The notes under the pieces are model-generated. The model had not been told where the DNA came from and ran no database searches. It was given only the letters and a program-made list of their open reading frames with translations. The position numbers were made by a program, and so were the translations under genes. Below are positions 33,255 through 46,017 of a DNA stretch of 64,000 nt, piece by piece (position 1 is the first letter of the stretch; each line of letters begins with the position of its first letter). The stretch is from the NCBI RefSeq assembly GCF_011075055.1, contig NC_058141.1:1798001-1862000 (forward strand), given 5' to 3'. The DNA comes from Mangifera indica. Lineage: Eukaryota; Streptophyta; Magnoliopsida; Sapindales; Anacardiaceae.

Positions 33255-36200
33255 ATGAGCAATTCCACGAACGTTGCCGCCGAATCATTCAAACCCGGAC
33301 AGCGAGTTCACTCAGCCAACGACACGCGTCGAATCGGTACGGTTAAGTATGTCGGAGAAGTGCAGGGTTATTCAGGCACATGGATTGGAGTCGATTGGGA
33401 CGGCGACGGAAACGGAAAGCATGATGGATCCGTCAACGGTGTCCGTTACTTCAATGCCCGAACCGAGAAGTCCGGATCCTTCGTTCGGGTCCAGAACTTG
33501 AGTCCAGGTATTTCGTTGCTTGAAGCTCTTGAACTAAGATACAAAGGCGAAGCTACTAAAGAGGAAGAAGGTCAGTGATTAATTTCAATTTTTTTAAGAT
33601 TGTGTTACTTTATATTTAATTTAAAATCATTCAATCACCTGTATACCCATTTATTGGTTTTTTATAACGAAACATTGGTTAAATTGCAATCACCGAGATG
33701 ATGATAATTTTAAAAGTACTGTTCCCGTAATGTGACTATGGCTGCTAGAGTTGGAAAATAATAATATATTCAGATTATAGGTTGTATTTTTTTTTTTACA
33801 ATGATGAGTGTAACACCTCACAAAGTGAATAAGTGATGTTGTGCCGTACCGAAATGTTCATTCTGGTAATGTTACTGTAATTTTGGCAACCAGTAACATG
33901 GCATTCTGTTAAAGTGGCTAACTGGAAGTTGCGCAGGCATCATTACTAGTTACTTTCAAGTTTCAATAATGTGATTGGTTATATGTAGCGATTACAGTTG
34001 CCTTATTATTTTAGTGCTGTGTTTTTGCATATTTCTTTCAGTTTGATGATGAAGTTTCTGTTATGTTGTGCATTCCATTTCTTTTTCGTTGTTTTTGGTA
34101 ATGTTATGAGCATTTGTATTTGGGTAATGTAGATGAATTCTTGTTAATGTGGCTACTTTGTAGATGAAATGTATGTTCTATCAGCGACTAACAAAAGGGT
34201 GTCAGTTGAATTTGTGGGGAAAGACAAAATTCAAGATAAGTTAAGTAAATTTGAAGAGTTGAAGAGTGCCTCATTATCTTACATGGGTGTTAGCTCTCTT
34301 GGAGCTGGTATTGGTTCTATTGTACCAAGTAAGTTGCTTTCATTTCCTCTTTGTTTCTTGAATAAAAATTAATGAGTGAAATGATTTGAAAATTTTTTTC
34401 CCTGATTTGGTGATCATATTGAGTTCTTATAGTAAACTTTTGTAGAACTAAAGGAGCTTGACTTGACTGGAAATTTGCTTTCAGAATGGAAGGTGTGTAG
34501 TCCTGCAATTTGTAGTGTGTAAGAGTTGCTTTTATGTGTTTATATATTACCATATTCTGTTCTGCTCTTTGCATTAAAGTTTGTACTCATCTAATTTGTG
34601 AACTCTTATTTTTGCCGACTTTTGCACTTTCTTAGATTATTTAATTTGTGATATTTCTATTTATTTTATATGAGGTTGTCTTTGTTGTTGAACTTCCTCG
34701 TATTGCAATTCTCCACTTGACATATTGGCTCATTGTAAACATGCTACATTGATACTTTAATGTAGTGGCTTGTTATTTTCAAAGCTTATTGAAAACCTTG
34801 CGCTGGTGTTGTTGGCATATGATCTAGTGTTTTTCTAGAATCTTTTTATTAGTAAAAGTTGCTTCTGTTGCATAGTCTGGTATCTCTTTTGAGTTGGTCT
34901 TTCCTTGCAGGATGTTGGTACCATTTGTGAACAGTTGCCAGTTCTTACTGCTGTCAATCTTTCTCACAATCTGATGTCAAAGAATATCTCTGGGCTTTCA
35001 CAACTAAAAGGCATCCGCATTTTAGTCTTAAACAATACTGGTATAAATTGGGTGCAGGTGGGTTATTTTTCCCTTCCTCTTTGCTTTTCAAGTTTTATTC
35101 ATATACTTAAATGTTTAACTACCATATTTTTCTTGATATGGCAGGTTGAAATAATCAAGCATTCACTACCAGCAATTGAAGAGCTACATCTCATGGGAAA
35201 TAACATAAGTGCTATACAGGTAGTGCTTGTTGGATAATATTAATTTATGGCCTTAAAGTCTCTATAATCTCATTAGCATACCGCTGTGCATATTATTTGT
35301 CATTATCTTTGAAATTTTATTTTGGCAAATTATTTCAGATTTCACAAAGATAATAGGTGGCTATTTAGCATAAATTTATTGCATGAATAAAAACTTGTTA
35401 GGGATGAAAATGAAAGCGATGAAAGTGCTATAATTGCAGAGATGGAATAGAAAGTATAGAGAGAAGAGTTCAGATATCAGTATGTATGTATGTATGTATG
35501 TATTCGGAATAAACCAATACAAGTATGAGCAATAAATTGTATTGGAATAGATCCCATGCTTACTGAGAATACACTAAACTGTTCATCTCTGCTTTCATGA
35601 TCCACTGTAGTTGTTTGTGCCTTTCAATAATTAAAATCCTAAATCTTGTATGATCATATAATTCGGAATAAACCAATACAAGTATGAGCAATAAATTGTA
35701 TTGGAATAGATCCCATGCTTACTGAGAATACACTAAACTGTTCATCTCTGCTTTCATGATCCACTGTAGTTGTTTGTGCCTTTCAATAATTAAAATCCTA
35801 AATCTTTTTGTTGAATGGATCTTTCTATTCATTCACTGGTTTCTAGCCAGTGTCATCATCTGTTATTCAAGGATTTGAGTCTTTGCGACTTTTGAATTTG
35901 GAAGACAACTGTATAGCTGAATGGAATGAAATCCTCAAGCTTTCTCAGCTAAGAAGGTTAGAAAGAACTGTCTGCTTTTCTATCAGCAACTTTTGGCATA
36001 AATTTACAATTGTGAGTTGCTAAATTTTGCTGTGATCCTTTAAATATGCTTTCTGGCTTTCAGCTTGGAGCAGCTTTATTTGAACAAGAACAATTTGGCC
36101 CGCATCTTTTACCCTGATGATGATACAATATGCAAGCTGCTCGGTGCATCTGAATCTCTTGAGAAAAGCTATATGCCATTTCAGAATTTGTGCTGCCTTC

Positions 36201-39200
36201 TTTTGGGTAATTTGTGATAACTTCCTATGAGTTTTGATGCTTCCTTTCTCTTATCTATTTTGCAATTGTTTCTTATTTTTTTTCGCTTTTTCAGGAAATA
36301 ATAACATTGAGGACCTAGCCTCAATTGACTCACTGAATTTGTTTCCCAAATTGATGGTAATGTCTATGTTATCTGTCACATATTAAAGCCTCTTTCATAT
36401 CAGCTTAGGAGCTAATAACATACGGGAACTTCTTGGTTATTATACATTCTTCAGGATCTTGTTATTGATATTTTCTTGAAAATATGTTTGATCAGTAATA
36501 TGGACAATATTCCAGTGCATGTGCTAAAAGATTACAGCACTAATTGCCATCTCTTCCTCCATCTCACATACATACACAATTGTATGCTCCTCATTTTTTT
36601 TGGTTCATGGTCCATGTACAAAATCCTAGGATAGTTAATGGTTTATTCTCATTACTCGTCTTTTATTATATTGAAGGAAATAAGGCTTTCTGAAAATCCA
36701 ATAGCTGATCCTGGAAGAGGTGGTATCCCAAGGTTTGTAGTGATTGCAAGATTAAGAAAGATTGAAATACTAAATGGGAGTGAGGTAAAATTGTAGAACT
36801 TTGATGCTAACAATTTTTGTTGCTACCCAAGGCTCTTCTGAATCTAATGCATCTGTATTTAATACAACTTTCAGGTAAGCCCTCGCGAAAGGAAGGACTC
36901 TGAAATCCGGTAAATAATATATTTTTTTATACTAGTCTGCTCAGTGCTCGCTTCTTCTGATTAATATAGGCAATTGTTCTCACCCCTTTGTTTCCTACCC
37001 TTGTGTTGTGTGTCTAGATTTCCGCTTTTTGTCTCTTTGCTGCCATTTTCTGTTAGGATAGTGGAACACTTGTTCTAATTTTAGAGGTTAGGTTTTATTA
37101 TATAGAGGGGTAGTTAGGGTTATTAAGGGAGAAGGAAGAAAAAATGAGGATTTTTAAGCAACTTTAGGGTTGTGGGCCACCTTAATGCTGATTGTGGAGG
37201 GACTTTGGCGTCTCGGATGACTGGAAATGGGAGATCCTAACCCCTCGATTTGTCCAATTTATCTATGTAATTACCTTTGTATGAATAAAATAGTTTTGCT
37301 TGCGCTTTTCAGTACTGTTTGAGTTGAAATTGGGAATAATGGTCTGTGTCCCTAAAATTTTCCTATGGCTAAAGTAATAATAATCTGAAAGCTTTTAAGA
37401 ATAAATGACACAAACAAGATGTCTAGTTGAGCATTTTTATCTTGTCGTGCATTGAAGCTTTATAGTGGCAGTCATAGGTTTGAGATGAGATTGCATCCAG
37501 GTGTAAGGTAATTAGTGGCCAGTTTGGTATATTAGAGACTTAAAATTGGACAAGAGGATTGCTGCAATTATATAATTGTAGCTAATTAGTTTACAGATAA
37601 GATGGAACTCTTGAAGAAAAATAACTGCTCAATTTTAAAGCGCTTTTGTTCTAATGAAAATACTTTACATGGAGTACTTTTATTGGCTGAAAGGGGGTTT
37701 ACAGAGACAACATCCTCCACTTAAGTTTGAGAGAGAAGGAAAATTTGTGTAAAGAAATGAGGTATTGGAACAGGTTTATATAGGACGGAGTATTTCTTAG
37801 ATAGTTATCAGGTCAGTAAATTGTTGTACAGAGTGTTTGTTGTTTCTTTTACCAAAAAAAGAAAATTGTTTTGCACAATTAAAGTGTGTTTGTGTTAGAG
37901 AGGAACAGAAAACGTAGATAACAATGGTCTGACTAAGAAGACTATTGTTAGTGATTTGCCAGACTATAATATTATCCAGAATCTTTCTTGCAGGTACGTT
38001 CGCCTTGTTATGTCAAAGTTGCATGACAATCCTGAAGAAGTAAAACAGCTTCATCCTAGGTAAATTTACTTCAGTGAAGAACAATTTGTCATCAACAATA
38101 GCCAGTTCAATCCTATAGTTGTCAGCTTATTTTTGAGAAGGGATACAGATAAATTATGGTGTATTGGATATTTCTGTCGAAAAGACCAGCTTAACATTCA
38201 CCACTAAACTCTATCACAAGCCTGATGGAATACTTCATTTCTATTTCATTTCAGTAATGATATTCTTACTGTGGACTTAAAAAACTCAATTACAGATTTG
38301 CTGAGCTTAAGGCTTTCCATGGAATTGAGGATGAAAGGCCATCAGTTGGAGCAGCAGGACCCCAAAAACTGGCATCAGGACTTCTGTGTATGAATTGTGA
38401 ATTTTCCTTATAGCTTCTTTTTTGGGCCTTTCACTGTTGGCATTCATCTTATAATATGCATCTATGCAGCTATCACCCTGAAATGTGTGGGTGCATCAAT
38501 TGGCGAGAAGCCTTCATTGATTAAGAAATTACCAGCCACTACCACAGTTATATCCTCAACCTTCTTCTACAACTACTTTTGGTGTATACATTTTTTAAAT
38601 ATCACTTTTGATTTTTTATATTTCATTTCAGGTTGGCAAGCTTAAAAGCTTATGTGAAAGCTTTTTCAAGCTGAAGTCTGTCAGACCGAAATTGTTTCTT
38701 CAGGAAGAGGTTTGTCTTAGCCACCACTCCATTTATAAACATTAATGATCACAAAAACCCCAAACGATGTGATTAATTATACAGGATGTTCCATCATGGT
38801 GAACCTATGATCAGTATGACATTGTACAATTATAGGAATATCTCCCAAATCTCAAACATGTCTAGATCAATGTCTTTAGGCTCGGACCAGGCTTTGATTA
38901 ATCCGACCAGCTGGACGGACGAGTAATGTTAGCTGATATAATTAAAAATTTAAAACGGATTTACTAAATATATTTATTAGATAATGTTGAACAATTAATG
39001 TTTTCAATCCAATGGTTTGGCTTCAGGTTCGAGTTGCTTCATCCTCAAGTTTAAATAAATGATGTTGACATTAACATGATGGTCCAACCAGATTGACTTG
39101 ATGGTTGAATCGCAACCCGACGTGATTCATATGGTTCAACTTTGGGTGAATTTGCTAAAACGAGTTATAGGCTTGACCCAAATCAGATCGATCACCGGTT

Positions 39201-39431
39201 CTGGTTGGACCAGCTGGTTTAGATTTTAAAACAGTGGTCTAGATTTTAAATACACAAGAATTTAGATTGAAAAAAACAGGCACTTGCCTCAGAATTTTTT
39301 TGTTGGCAAGTTTTATATCTTTGAATTTGTAGGGTTCCCCATTACCATTGTTGCTTGACGATGAAATGGCTTCTTTGATGGACGTTGGAGTTGGCAATGA
39401 ATCTACGATCCTGATAGATGAAGAGAGTTGA
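33255..39431 (+). CDS. TFCE: Tubulin-folding cofactor E (TFCE / PFIFFERLING)
   Basis: Cytosolic factor that works with cofactors A-D to build alpha/beta-tubulin dimers. Fifteen exons, GT-AG introns, continuous frame, 539 aa: 33255-33570, 34164-34328, 34446-34492, 34911-35057, 35145-35219, 35847-35956, 36064-36206, 36295-36356, 36677-36784, 36875-36909, 37994-38059, 38296-38387, 38470-38546, 38632-38709, 39333-39431. The CAP-Gly domain covers about residues 12-80, with the binding loop as GKHDG (54-58; the usual form is GKNDG). Leucine-rich repeats follow from about 165 to 400 (LKELDLTGNLLSEW, LTAVNLSHNLMS, LRLLNLEDNCIAEW). The C-terminal third includes a ubiquitin-like region. The Arabidopsis protein is of similar length. 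Intron 8 ends in AAG. Intron 5 has a 146-bp tandem duplication and intron 14 carries a repeat. Confidence 0.94.
35481..35806. repeat. (TATG)n and a 146-bp perfect tandem duplication in TFCE intron 5
   Basis: (TATG)5 at 35481-35502 is followed by 35502-35647, repeated at 35661-35806 with no difference seen and a 13-bp spacer. Both copies lie inside the intron, so the protein is not affected. Confidence 0.9.
38900..39240. repeat. Dispersed repeat in TFCE intron 14
   Basis: Blocks such as 'aaaatttaaaacggatttactaaatatatttattagataa' and 'tttcaatccaatgg' reappear at 60990-61130, and 'taaataaatgatgtt' at 61490-61510, downstream of CRR3. Contains GGACCAGCTGG-type inverted motifs at both ends. Confidence 0.5.
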
Positions 39432-42400
39432 TTAAAGTATTGTTACTTCGAAAACATCATTCAGATCCATGGAAGGTAGCATTCAGTCTTAATTTCCTCT
39501 CTGCATCTGCTTGTAATTTTTGCCTTTTTACCCCTCCGATTTTATTCCTTTATTCAAATTTGCATGCAGGTTTTTTATATGGAACCAATTGCTTTGCCAA
39601 TATTTTCTAATTTCTCCCTAGCAGAAGTGTTCTTTCTGTGGTGTTGTGGTAAGTCCTTGGGATGATTTAATTGAGTACTGTTGCCTTATTTTTCTAAAAC
39701 AAGTGCTATGAAGAAAGAAGAGCATAAAGGTCCTTCAATTTGAATGTTGAACTTCTATGTGGTCAATAGTGCTTGAGATGGTTGCTTCTTCCTTTTTTTT
39801 TTAAATAATTATACTCGTAAATTTTACTTATGGTGATTGAATATTGAAATTAAGAATTAAGAATTATTACTAAATGCAAAAGATTATTCACATAAAGTAT
39901 AAATTATAAATTTAGAGTCTAAAACTTGATTTATGTTTAATTAGACCTGATGACATTTTATGTTATTAGAATGACACTATTCAAACAAAACACTTAACCA
40001 GAATTATGTTGAAACACTTAACCAGAATACGATCCGAATCATAAACAGGTTGACACAATATGACCTGATTGAGAAACGGTTGTGTTGTGTTAAAACAATT
40101 CATTTAACTCAAAACAATACATTTTAAATGTTTTCTATTTATACATTATTTGAATTGATCTAATTTAACATGTTTTGACATGAATGACACTATTCAAACA
40201 AAACACTTATATACGGGTTGTGTTAAGGTTAACATGTTGTATTAATGTAAAAAATACTAATACAATTTGATGTAGAATTAATGTAAAAAATACTCAATCC
40301 AAACCTGCTATTTAACATGTTGTATCAGGTCAGAAGATCATATCGAAAATTACGAGCTTCATAATCAATACTTGTTACCACAATAGAGATTATTTGAATA
40401 AAATGATTAAATAATTACTCAATATATTTATTTCTTGTCATTGAAATTAGTGATAAAAATGCTAAGATCTTCCCTTTTTTTTTTTTTAAAGATAACTTTT
40501 AAAATAATAAAATTCTATGATTATATTTTTATATATATAATATGGGTAATGATTAATTTGTTATATTGTGAATAAATGATTTTGAATTAAAGATATATTA
40601 TTTATATATTTAAATTATGTATAAAAAATATGTACATATAATATTATTTTTTTATAAATTGCTTTTATTATCAAAACTTCTCGAATACTTAAACGAGGCA
40701 GGAGCAATACTTATGTTATAAATTTGTATTATTGTTATAACATTGTATGCTCATTTCAATTTTATTTTTAATTTTAAGTTCTCTTTATGTTCAAACACAT
40801 TGTTTTTTTTTATAATTAATTTACTAATGCTTAAGGAGAGGACTTTTTCCCACCTATTTTTTTTCCCAATAACACTCTTCCACTCTTGAATATTATAACT
40901 CACACTTTCTCACTTTTTATTAGAATTCAAACATTCGTTTTAACGATCGAAGAATATGTTTATCGGTTTGTAAAATACATGAATATTATACCCCTAAAAT
41001 ACAATTAATATCACTTTCTTTCTTAGTATACAAACAATTTATGTTTTCATTATAAATTTAAATATTTATAAATTAGACCCTTTGTCTTCAATTTAAACAA
41101 AAAAAAATTAAAACTCTAATCCTAATTTTCATGAGATGCAAACCCATAGTCACACTGATTATAGTCGGAATGTGCTTAAATAAGAATAACATTATTTTGA
41201 TGTGATTCTAATTGCCACCGATGACAATATTTATTGTCAATGAGTGTTTTAATATTTTTACATTAAAATTTTATAATTATTAATCATAAATTAATATGAA
41301 CTATGAGTGAGAACACGTTCAATAAAGTTTTGGTAGCAAAGTGAGATAAATGGTGTTGTACAGATTGTAGACTGTCATTTCGCTACCACAGGGCCATCCA
41401 GGGAAAATTTTTTTGGTGTCTTTTGTGACTATGCTTGTGTTAGTTTTTGCTATCTTGATCCTCTTCTTCGAATCAAGGTGAGCTTAGGTTGTTTTTTGGT
41501 ATCCGTTTGAATTGTGTGTTGTTTTTGTTAATATATATTTACTTATACAAATGTATCTTTATAATTTTAAATTATTTATATTTTTCAAATTTATTTAGAT
41601 TTTTGTTGCGTATATTAAAATAATTAATATATGATATTTGTAATATTTGAAATAGTGGACTTGTTTTAATTTTACTTAATTTTGTTATTTAATATATTTA
41701 TTTTGTGTTTAGAGGGTATGAGAAAGAGATTTTTCTCCGCGGGTTTTAAGAGAGGATTTTTTTCTCATGGGATAAGGAGGGAATAGGGAGAAGATTTTTT
41801 TTCACAGAAAGAAGACGAGAAATCTTTGTCATCTTCGTAACGAAAATAGACTGGAGACAATGATTAATATCTTCTATAAAAACAAAAATGGGGACAGAGA
41901 TAGAGATTGAGATTCCCTCTTCAGCCCTCTAGTTGCCATCCCTATCTCTACTCTTTTAAAAAAAGAAAAAGCTTTGTAGTTGGTACATCTATTATTAATC
42001 TTATAATATTTGGGGATTTTAATTTAAATAACCAAATATGAAGGGACTGTTACATAAGTAATTAAAGTTCTATTTTTTAATACCATGAGCATTAATTTCA
42101 ATTTGGACGAAAATATTCTCACGGAATTTTCCTCACTTTTCGCATAAAAATTAAGTAGTATTTTACAATTTTTTATATAAATAATGACACATCACTATAC
42201 AATTGAATAGTTAAAAATTAAAAATAAAATAATATTCAATTATACAGTAATATATTATTATTTATACATAAAATTTTATACAAAAAATTATATATATAAT
42301 ATTATTGATGAAAATTATTCAAACTTAAAACTTAAAGAAGGGGGAGACTGCAAAATGATAAACTGTCACCTTTAAAAGAAAAATTAACATTTTTCTCACA

Positions 42401-42614
42401 TTGATTTTAATAGTTAAAAAATATTTTTATTATTATATGAAATCTATAAATATTTAATATTTTATCATTAATATTACTTAAACCCTAAAATATAAATAAA
42501 TAATTTTTTATATTTACAAATTTAAAAATTTATCATTTAAACTTCTCTCTTCAATTGAAAAAAAAAAACAAAACCTTAATCTTAATTATGACTAGATCTA
42601 CATATATTACAATT
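39432..42614. other. Intergenic region between TFCE and the copia element
   Basis: The first ~350 bases include the TFCE 3' UTR. MITEs of the palindromic family lie at about 40530-40655 and 42160-42310. At 39960-40350 there is degenerate repeat sequence ('aaacacttaaccagaat' twice, 'tgacactattcaaacaaaacactta' twice). A small GC-richer island at 41330-41480 encodes a short hydrophobic stretch followed by a donor-like AAG/GTGAGC but has no recognisable product. The rest is AT-rich without features. Confidence 0.4.
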
Positions 42615-42619
42615 GAAAA

Positions 42620-42994
42620 TATTAGATACAGGTCGACCCATGACGGGTCGACCAAACCCGATTTAATATAACTGTCATGAGCAGTTATGAGAAGGAGTTG
42701 GAGGACAGTTAGACATATATAAATTGTCTAAACTGCCTCCTCATTGAGAATTACGTTATTTTCAAAAAAAAAAAAGGTCTTTCCTGTCTTCTTTTGTAAA
42801 AACCAAAAATATACAGTAAATTTGTCCCCCAAAATGAAAAGCAATACGTGGGCGAATGACGTCGTAGAAATAGACTAACGTCAACACCTCGTGCAGTATT
42901 CGAAGACACTTCATCAAAAATCAATACGGGTACGCAAAATCCTTGTTTATAGAATTCATAGAATTTGATCCTGACATGTCATTTATTCCCAACA
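42620..42994 (+). repeat. 5' LTR
   Basis: Begins TATTAGATAC and ends TTCCCAACA, so the termini are TA...CA instead of the usual TG...CA. The 3' LTR also begins TATT. Contains a poly-A stretch near 42763-42776 and a TATATAAATT box near 42717. Confidence 0.9.
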
Positions 42995-42995
42995 T

Positions 42996-43007
42996 TGGTA
43001 TCAGAGC
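42996..43007 (+). other. Primer-binding site (initiator tRNA-Met)
   Basis: TGGTATCAGAGC lies one base after the 5' LTR. This is the classic copia site complementary to the 3' end of plant initiator tRNA-Met. Confidence 0.95.
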
Positions 43008-44034
43008 CTAGGATACATATTTGTTATGTTTACTGTGAATCGTATTGCGTATATTGTGCAAATTAGAATCTGTGTATTGAATTTTGTTTTAAAAATTCAT
43101 TTTTGGGCACGAATTTAATTCGACCAAAATTGCATGAAATTGGTGTTGGGAAACATGTTGAATAAATTATTGGAATGGTATTGCATGTTTTGAATTGAAA
43201 AACGACTCGAATGAACGTCGGAATCGATGAAAATTGACCCAAAACCGAGACCATAGGTGTCTTTATGCTTCCTCGCTGTTTCGATGGATTCCGACGCCAT
43301 CGGTGCCGAAAATTGGAATGATAGGACTCATCATCGACTGGGCTACAAAAGCCCTATAGTTTAGATGTCGAAAAATCGTCGAAAAACGACCAATTAGATG
43401 AACAAAAAATCTAGGGTTTATGCACAATTCCGGATTAAACTCGGGTTGGAAAAACCCAATTACCTAACCCTTTGGTCAACGGATTGGTCAAGACTCGAAC
43501 CGATCAACGGGTTAACCCGTTGAGTCAATCGGATTACCCGAATTGTTCAATGATCCATCTGGTCAGTTGATCAGTCAACGATCAAAATGTTGACCATACC
43601 GTTGACCGACGCGTATGAGCTCGTGGAGGAGTGTGACTACATAGTTTGACGCGTGAAAGTGCGTGACATACAATAACCGACGCGTTCGACTTATTCCTAG
43701 CATGTTAAAGCTTGTTGCAGACTCTTTACGTCATGTGGAGGCACGTGCGGTGTCGACTAGACGTATGAAGGGGTGTATGAGCTTATTATGGCACATGATA
43801 GCACGTGAACATCCATTTCCAACGCGTCTTGGCACATGAAACCTGTTTTCTGATCCTCGGATGTTGTGTAGTACTCGGATCTGTATATAAGATGTGTTCC
43901 ATGGGTCTTATGGCACATAATGACATGTAATATCTTATTTTGACTCCCGAAAATACATATTGGTGTTTTGAAATATATGTTTCTACTTCATGCAAGGTTG
44001 TTGACTAGGGACCATCGCATTGCATGTCGAAACT
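43008..44034 (+). other. Untranslated leader of the copia element
   Basis: About 1 kb before the gag remnant. GC-richer than its surroundings, with repeated GACGCGT, GCACGTG and GTTGACC motifs (43440-43830). Small antisense ORFs at 43063-43300 are not considered genes. Confidence 0.5.
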
Positions 44035-46017
44035 ATGAATACTCTATTGAATTATCTTAATTGGAAAAGAGATAATATCTATGCATGAATATGAGCCCCA
44101 TAATCAATGTCTTATTCGGGACAAGAATTTGAAACTTTTTGGGATTGAGTGGATTCATTATAGCTTGCTATAGAGCGACGCTTGGTAATGTACGAGAGAA
44201 TATCCACTACTTTAATGTTATTCCCAAAACTAACGTAATGCGAGGTATTTGACCTAACACAAATGTAATAAAGACTTTATCATGGATAAAGTGACTGAAA
44301 GATCAATACGGGTTGATGAAATGATCATAGTCAAGATAGATGATGCATTCATTGTATCATATATATTAGTTAAGTGTGAGAATTCTGAGATTGATAGAAT
44401 TTAATGAAATTCTCATTCAGAATTAATATTGGCGCAATTAGATTAAAGTTTAAAATGTCAAACATTTGTGTCATGGAAGATGATTGGGAACATAGTGAAC
44501 TTTTGATTCTGTGCCTTATGTGAGATATTTTAAAATTTTAATGCATAATTATGACAATTGATGTGTATTTGATTGCATTGATAACGTTATGTCTAATAGA
44601 TATGTCTCTGTGATCTAGTTAACCATAACATCTTAGAAAATGATGACTGATTTGAATGAGAATGATATTGAATAGAGAGAATTACAACGTGTGGCATTTG
44701 AAATGCACAATACCCTAAATGAGCAAAAGGCTTTGAAGGTCGTAGATTAGGTTAAGATAGAGTTGTGGCTGACTAAGGGATAGAAACCCAATCAGTGCCT
44801 TACACAAATGTTATTTGGATGCACATCACGCATGTAAAAAACATGATTCACTTTGTGTGATATCTTGATCAATTTCATGAATAATGATCTGGTATATGAG
44901 TACTATTAATGTTCAACTGTATATGTCATAAATATGGGTTTAGTTGAAAAGTTTGGAGGAACTACAATCCTAAAATAAAGACAGTTGATTGTTAAATTTG
45001 ATTAAATGTCAAATCTGATTATGAAACTAAAGTCAACTACGCATAACTTGATACATGAACAATAGGTTCATTTAGAAAAACAATCTATTCCTGATAGTGA
45101 GAGTGTATAAAGGTGCATATGACTCACAATGAGGAAAGAAAAACTTTTGTTAGTTGTTCTAGCCATATAGAATTAGAGGATAAACGCCTTTGAGGCAGCT
45201 GAACATGTTATTCGTGCATACGTTACAGAATCAACTTTTAAAAGTGAGTGGCTCAAGTCCTTATACAGGAAGGAGATCGTTTAATGCTCAAAAAATAAGA
45301 ACAAGGAATCGAAATAGGAGAGTGACAAAAGTACTAGAAGTAGAGACGAAAACAAGATGAATAGTTAATATAGAAACAACAAGAATTATATCGCCTGTGA
45401 ATGAACGAAGTTAAAAATGATAGTCTTGTTCAACATAAAGTGATGAAACTTTGTTTTCTAGTACTATGATATTAACTGAGTATTATTCTATGTGGATTAT
45501 GGACTTAGAAGCCACCGACTAAATGACTCATGATAGAAGATCTTTAGTAGATTTCTATCGAATTCTGAATAAAGTGAATTGGATATATGTAGGTAACAAC
45601 ACAAAGGTTGTAATAAGAGGAATAAACACAAGCAAATAAGTTTTGTGGGTGGTCGAATATGTATGAATATAAAAGCAAATATATGACATGCTATATTAGG
45701 GCATGTTGGCCTAGATGAGTTGAATAAATTGGCCTATGAAAGATTATTAGAAACTTTCACATAAATAGAATTGTTCACATGTAAGCATTGCCTAGTTGGA
45801 AAAACTTCTAGAAAACCATTCAACAAAGCTATAAGAGTTTGACTTCCTTTGCAATTTATATACTTAGGTATATGTTTTCCTATGAATGTAAAGTCTGAGA
45901 ATGTATCTCATATTTCATTACTAGTGATGATACCAATGCTTGATTCGGTCTTATCTACTTGATCTCCTATAAGTCAGAAGCAATAGATTGTTTTAGACAC
46001 TATATATAATTGAAGTA
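44035..46017 (+). pseudogene. Copia gag-protease-integrase remnant (upstream of the array)
   Basis: The gag start region is recognisable near 44035 (LNYLNWKRDNIY). The protease block is near 45493 (WIMDLEATD); the catalytic Asp-Ser/Thr-Gly motif is altered to Leu-Glu-Ala and followed at once by a stop. The GAG-pre-integrase zinc-binding block spans 45696-45836 (LGHVGLDELNKLA, then CKHCLVGKTSRKPF) with one internal stop. The integrase core begins about 45840 and runs into the tandem array at 46018. Many stops and frameshifts; not functional. Confidence 0.8.

Noticed and set aside
43063..43300. Overlapping minus-strand ORFs of 61-63 codons
   Set aside because: They lie in the untranslated leader of the copia element, antisense to it, without any recognisable feature.
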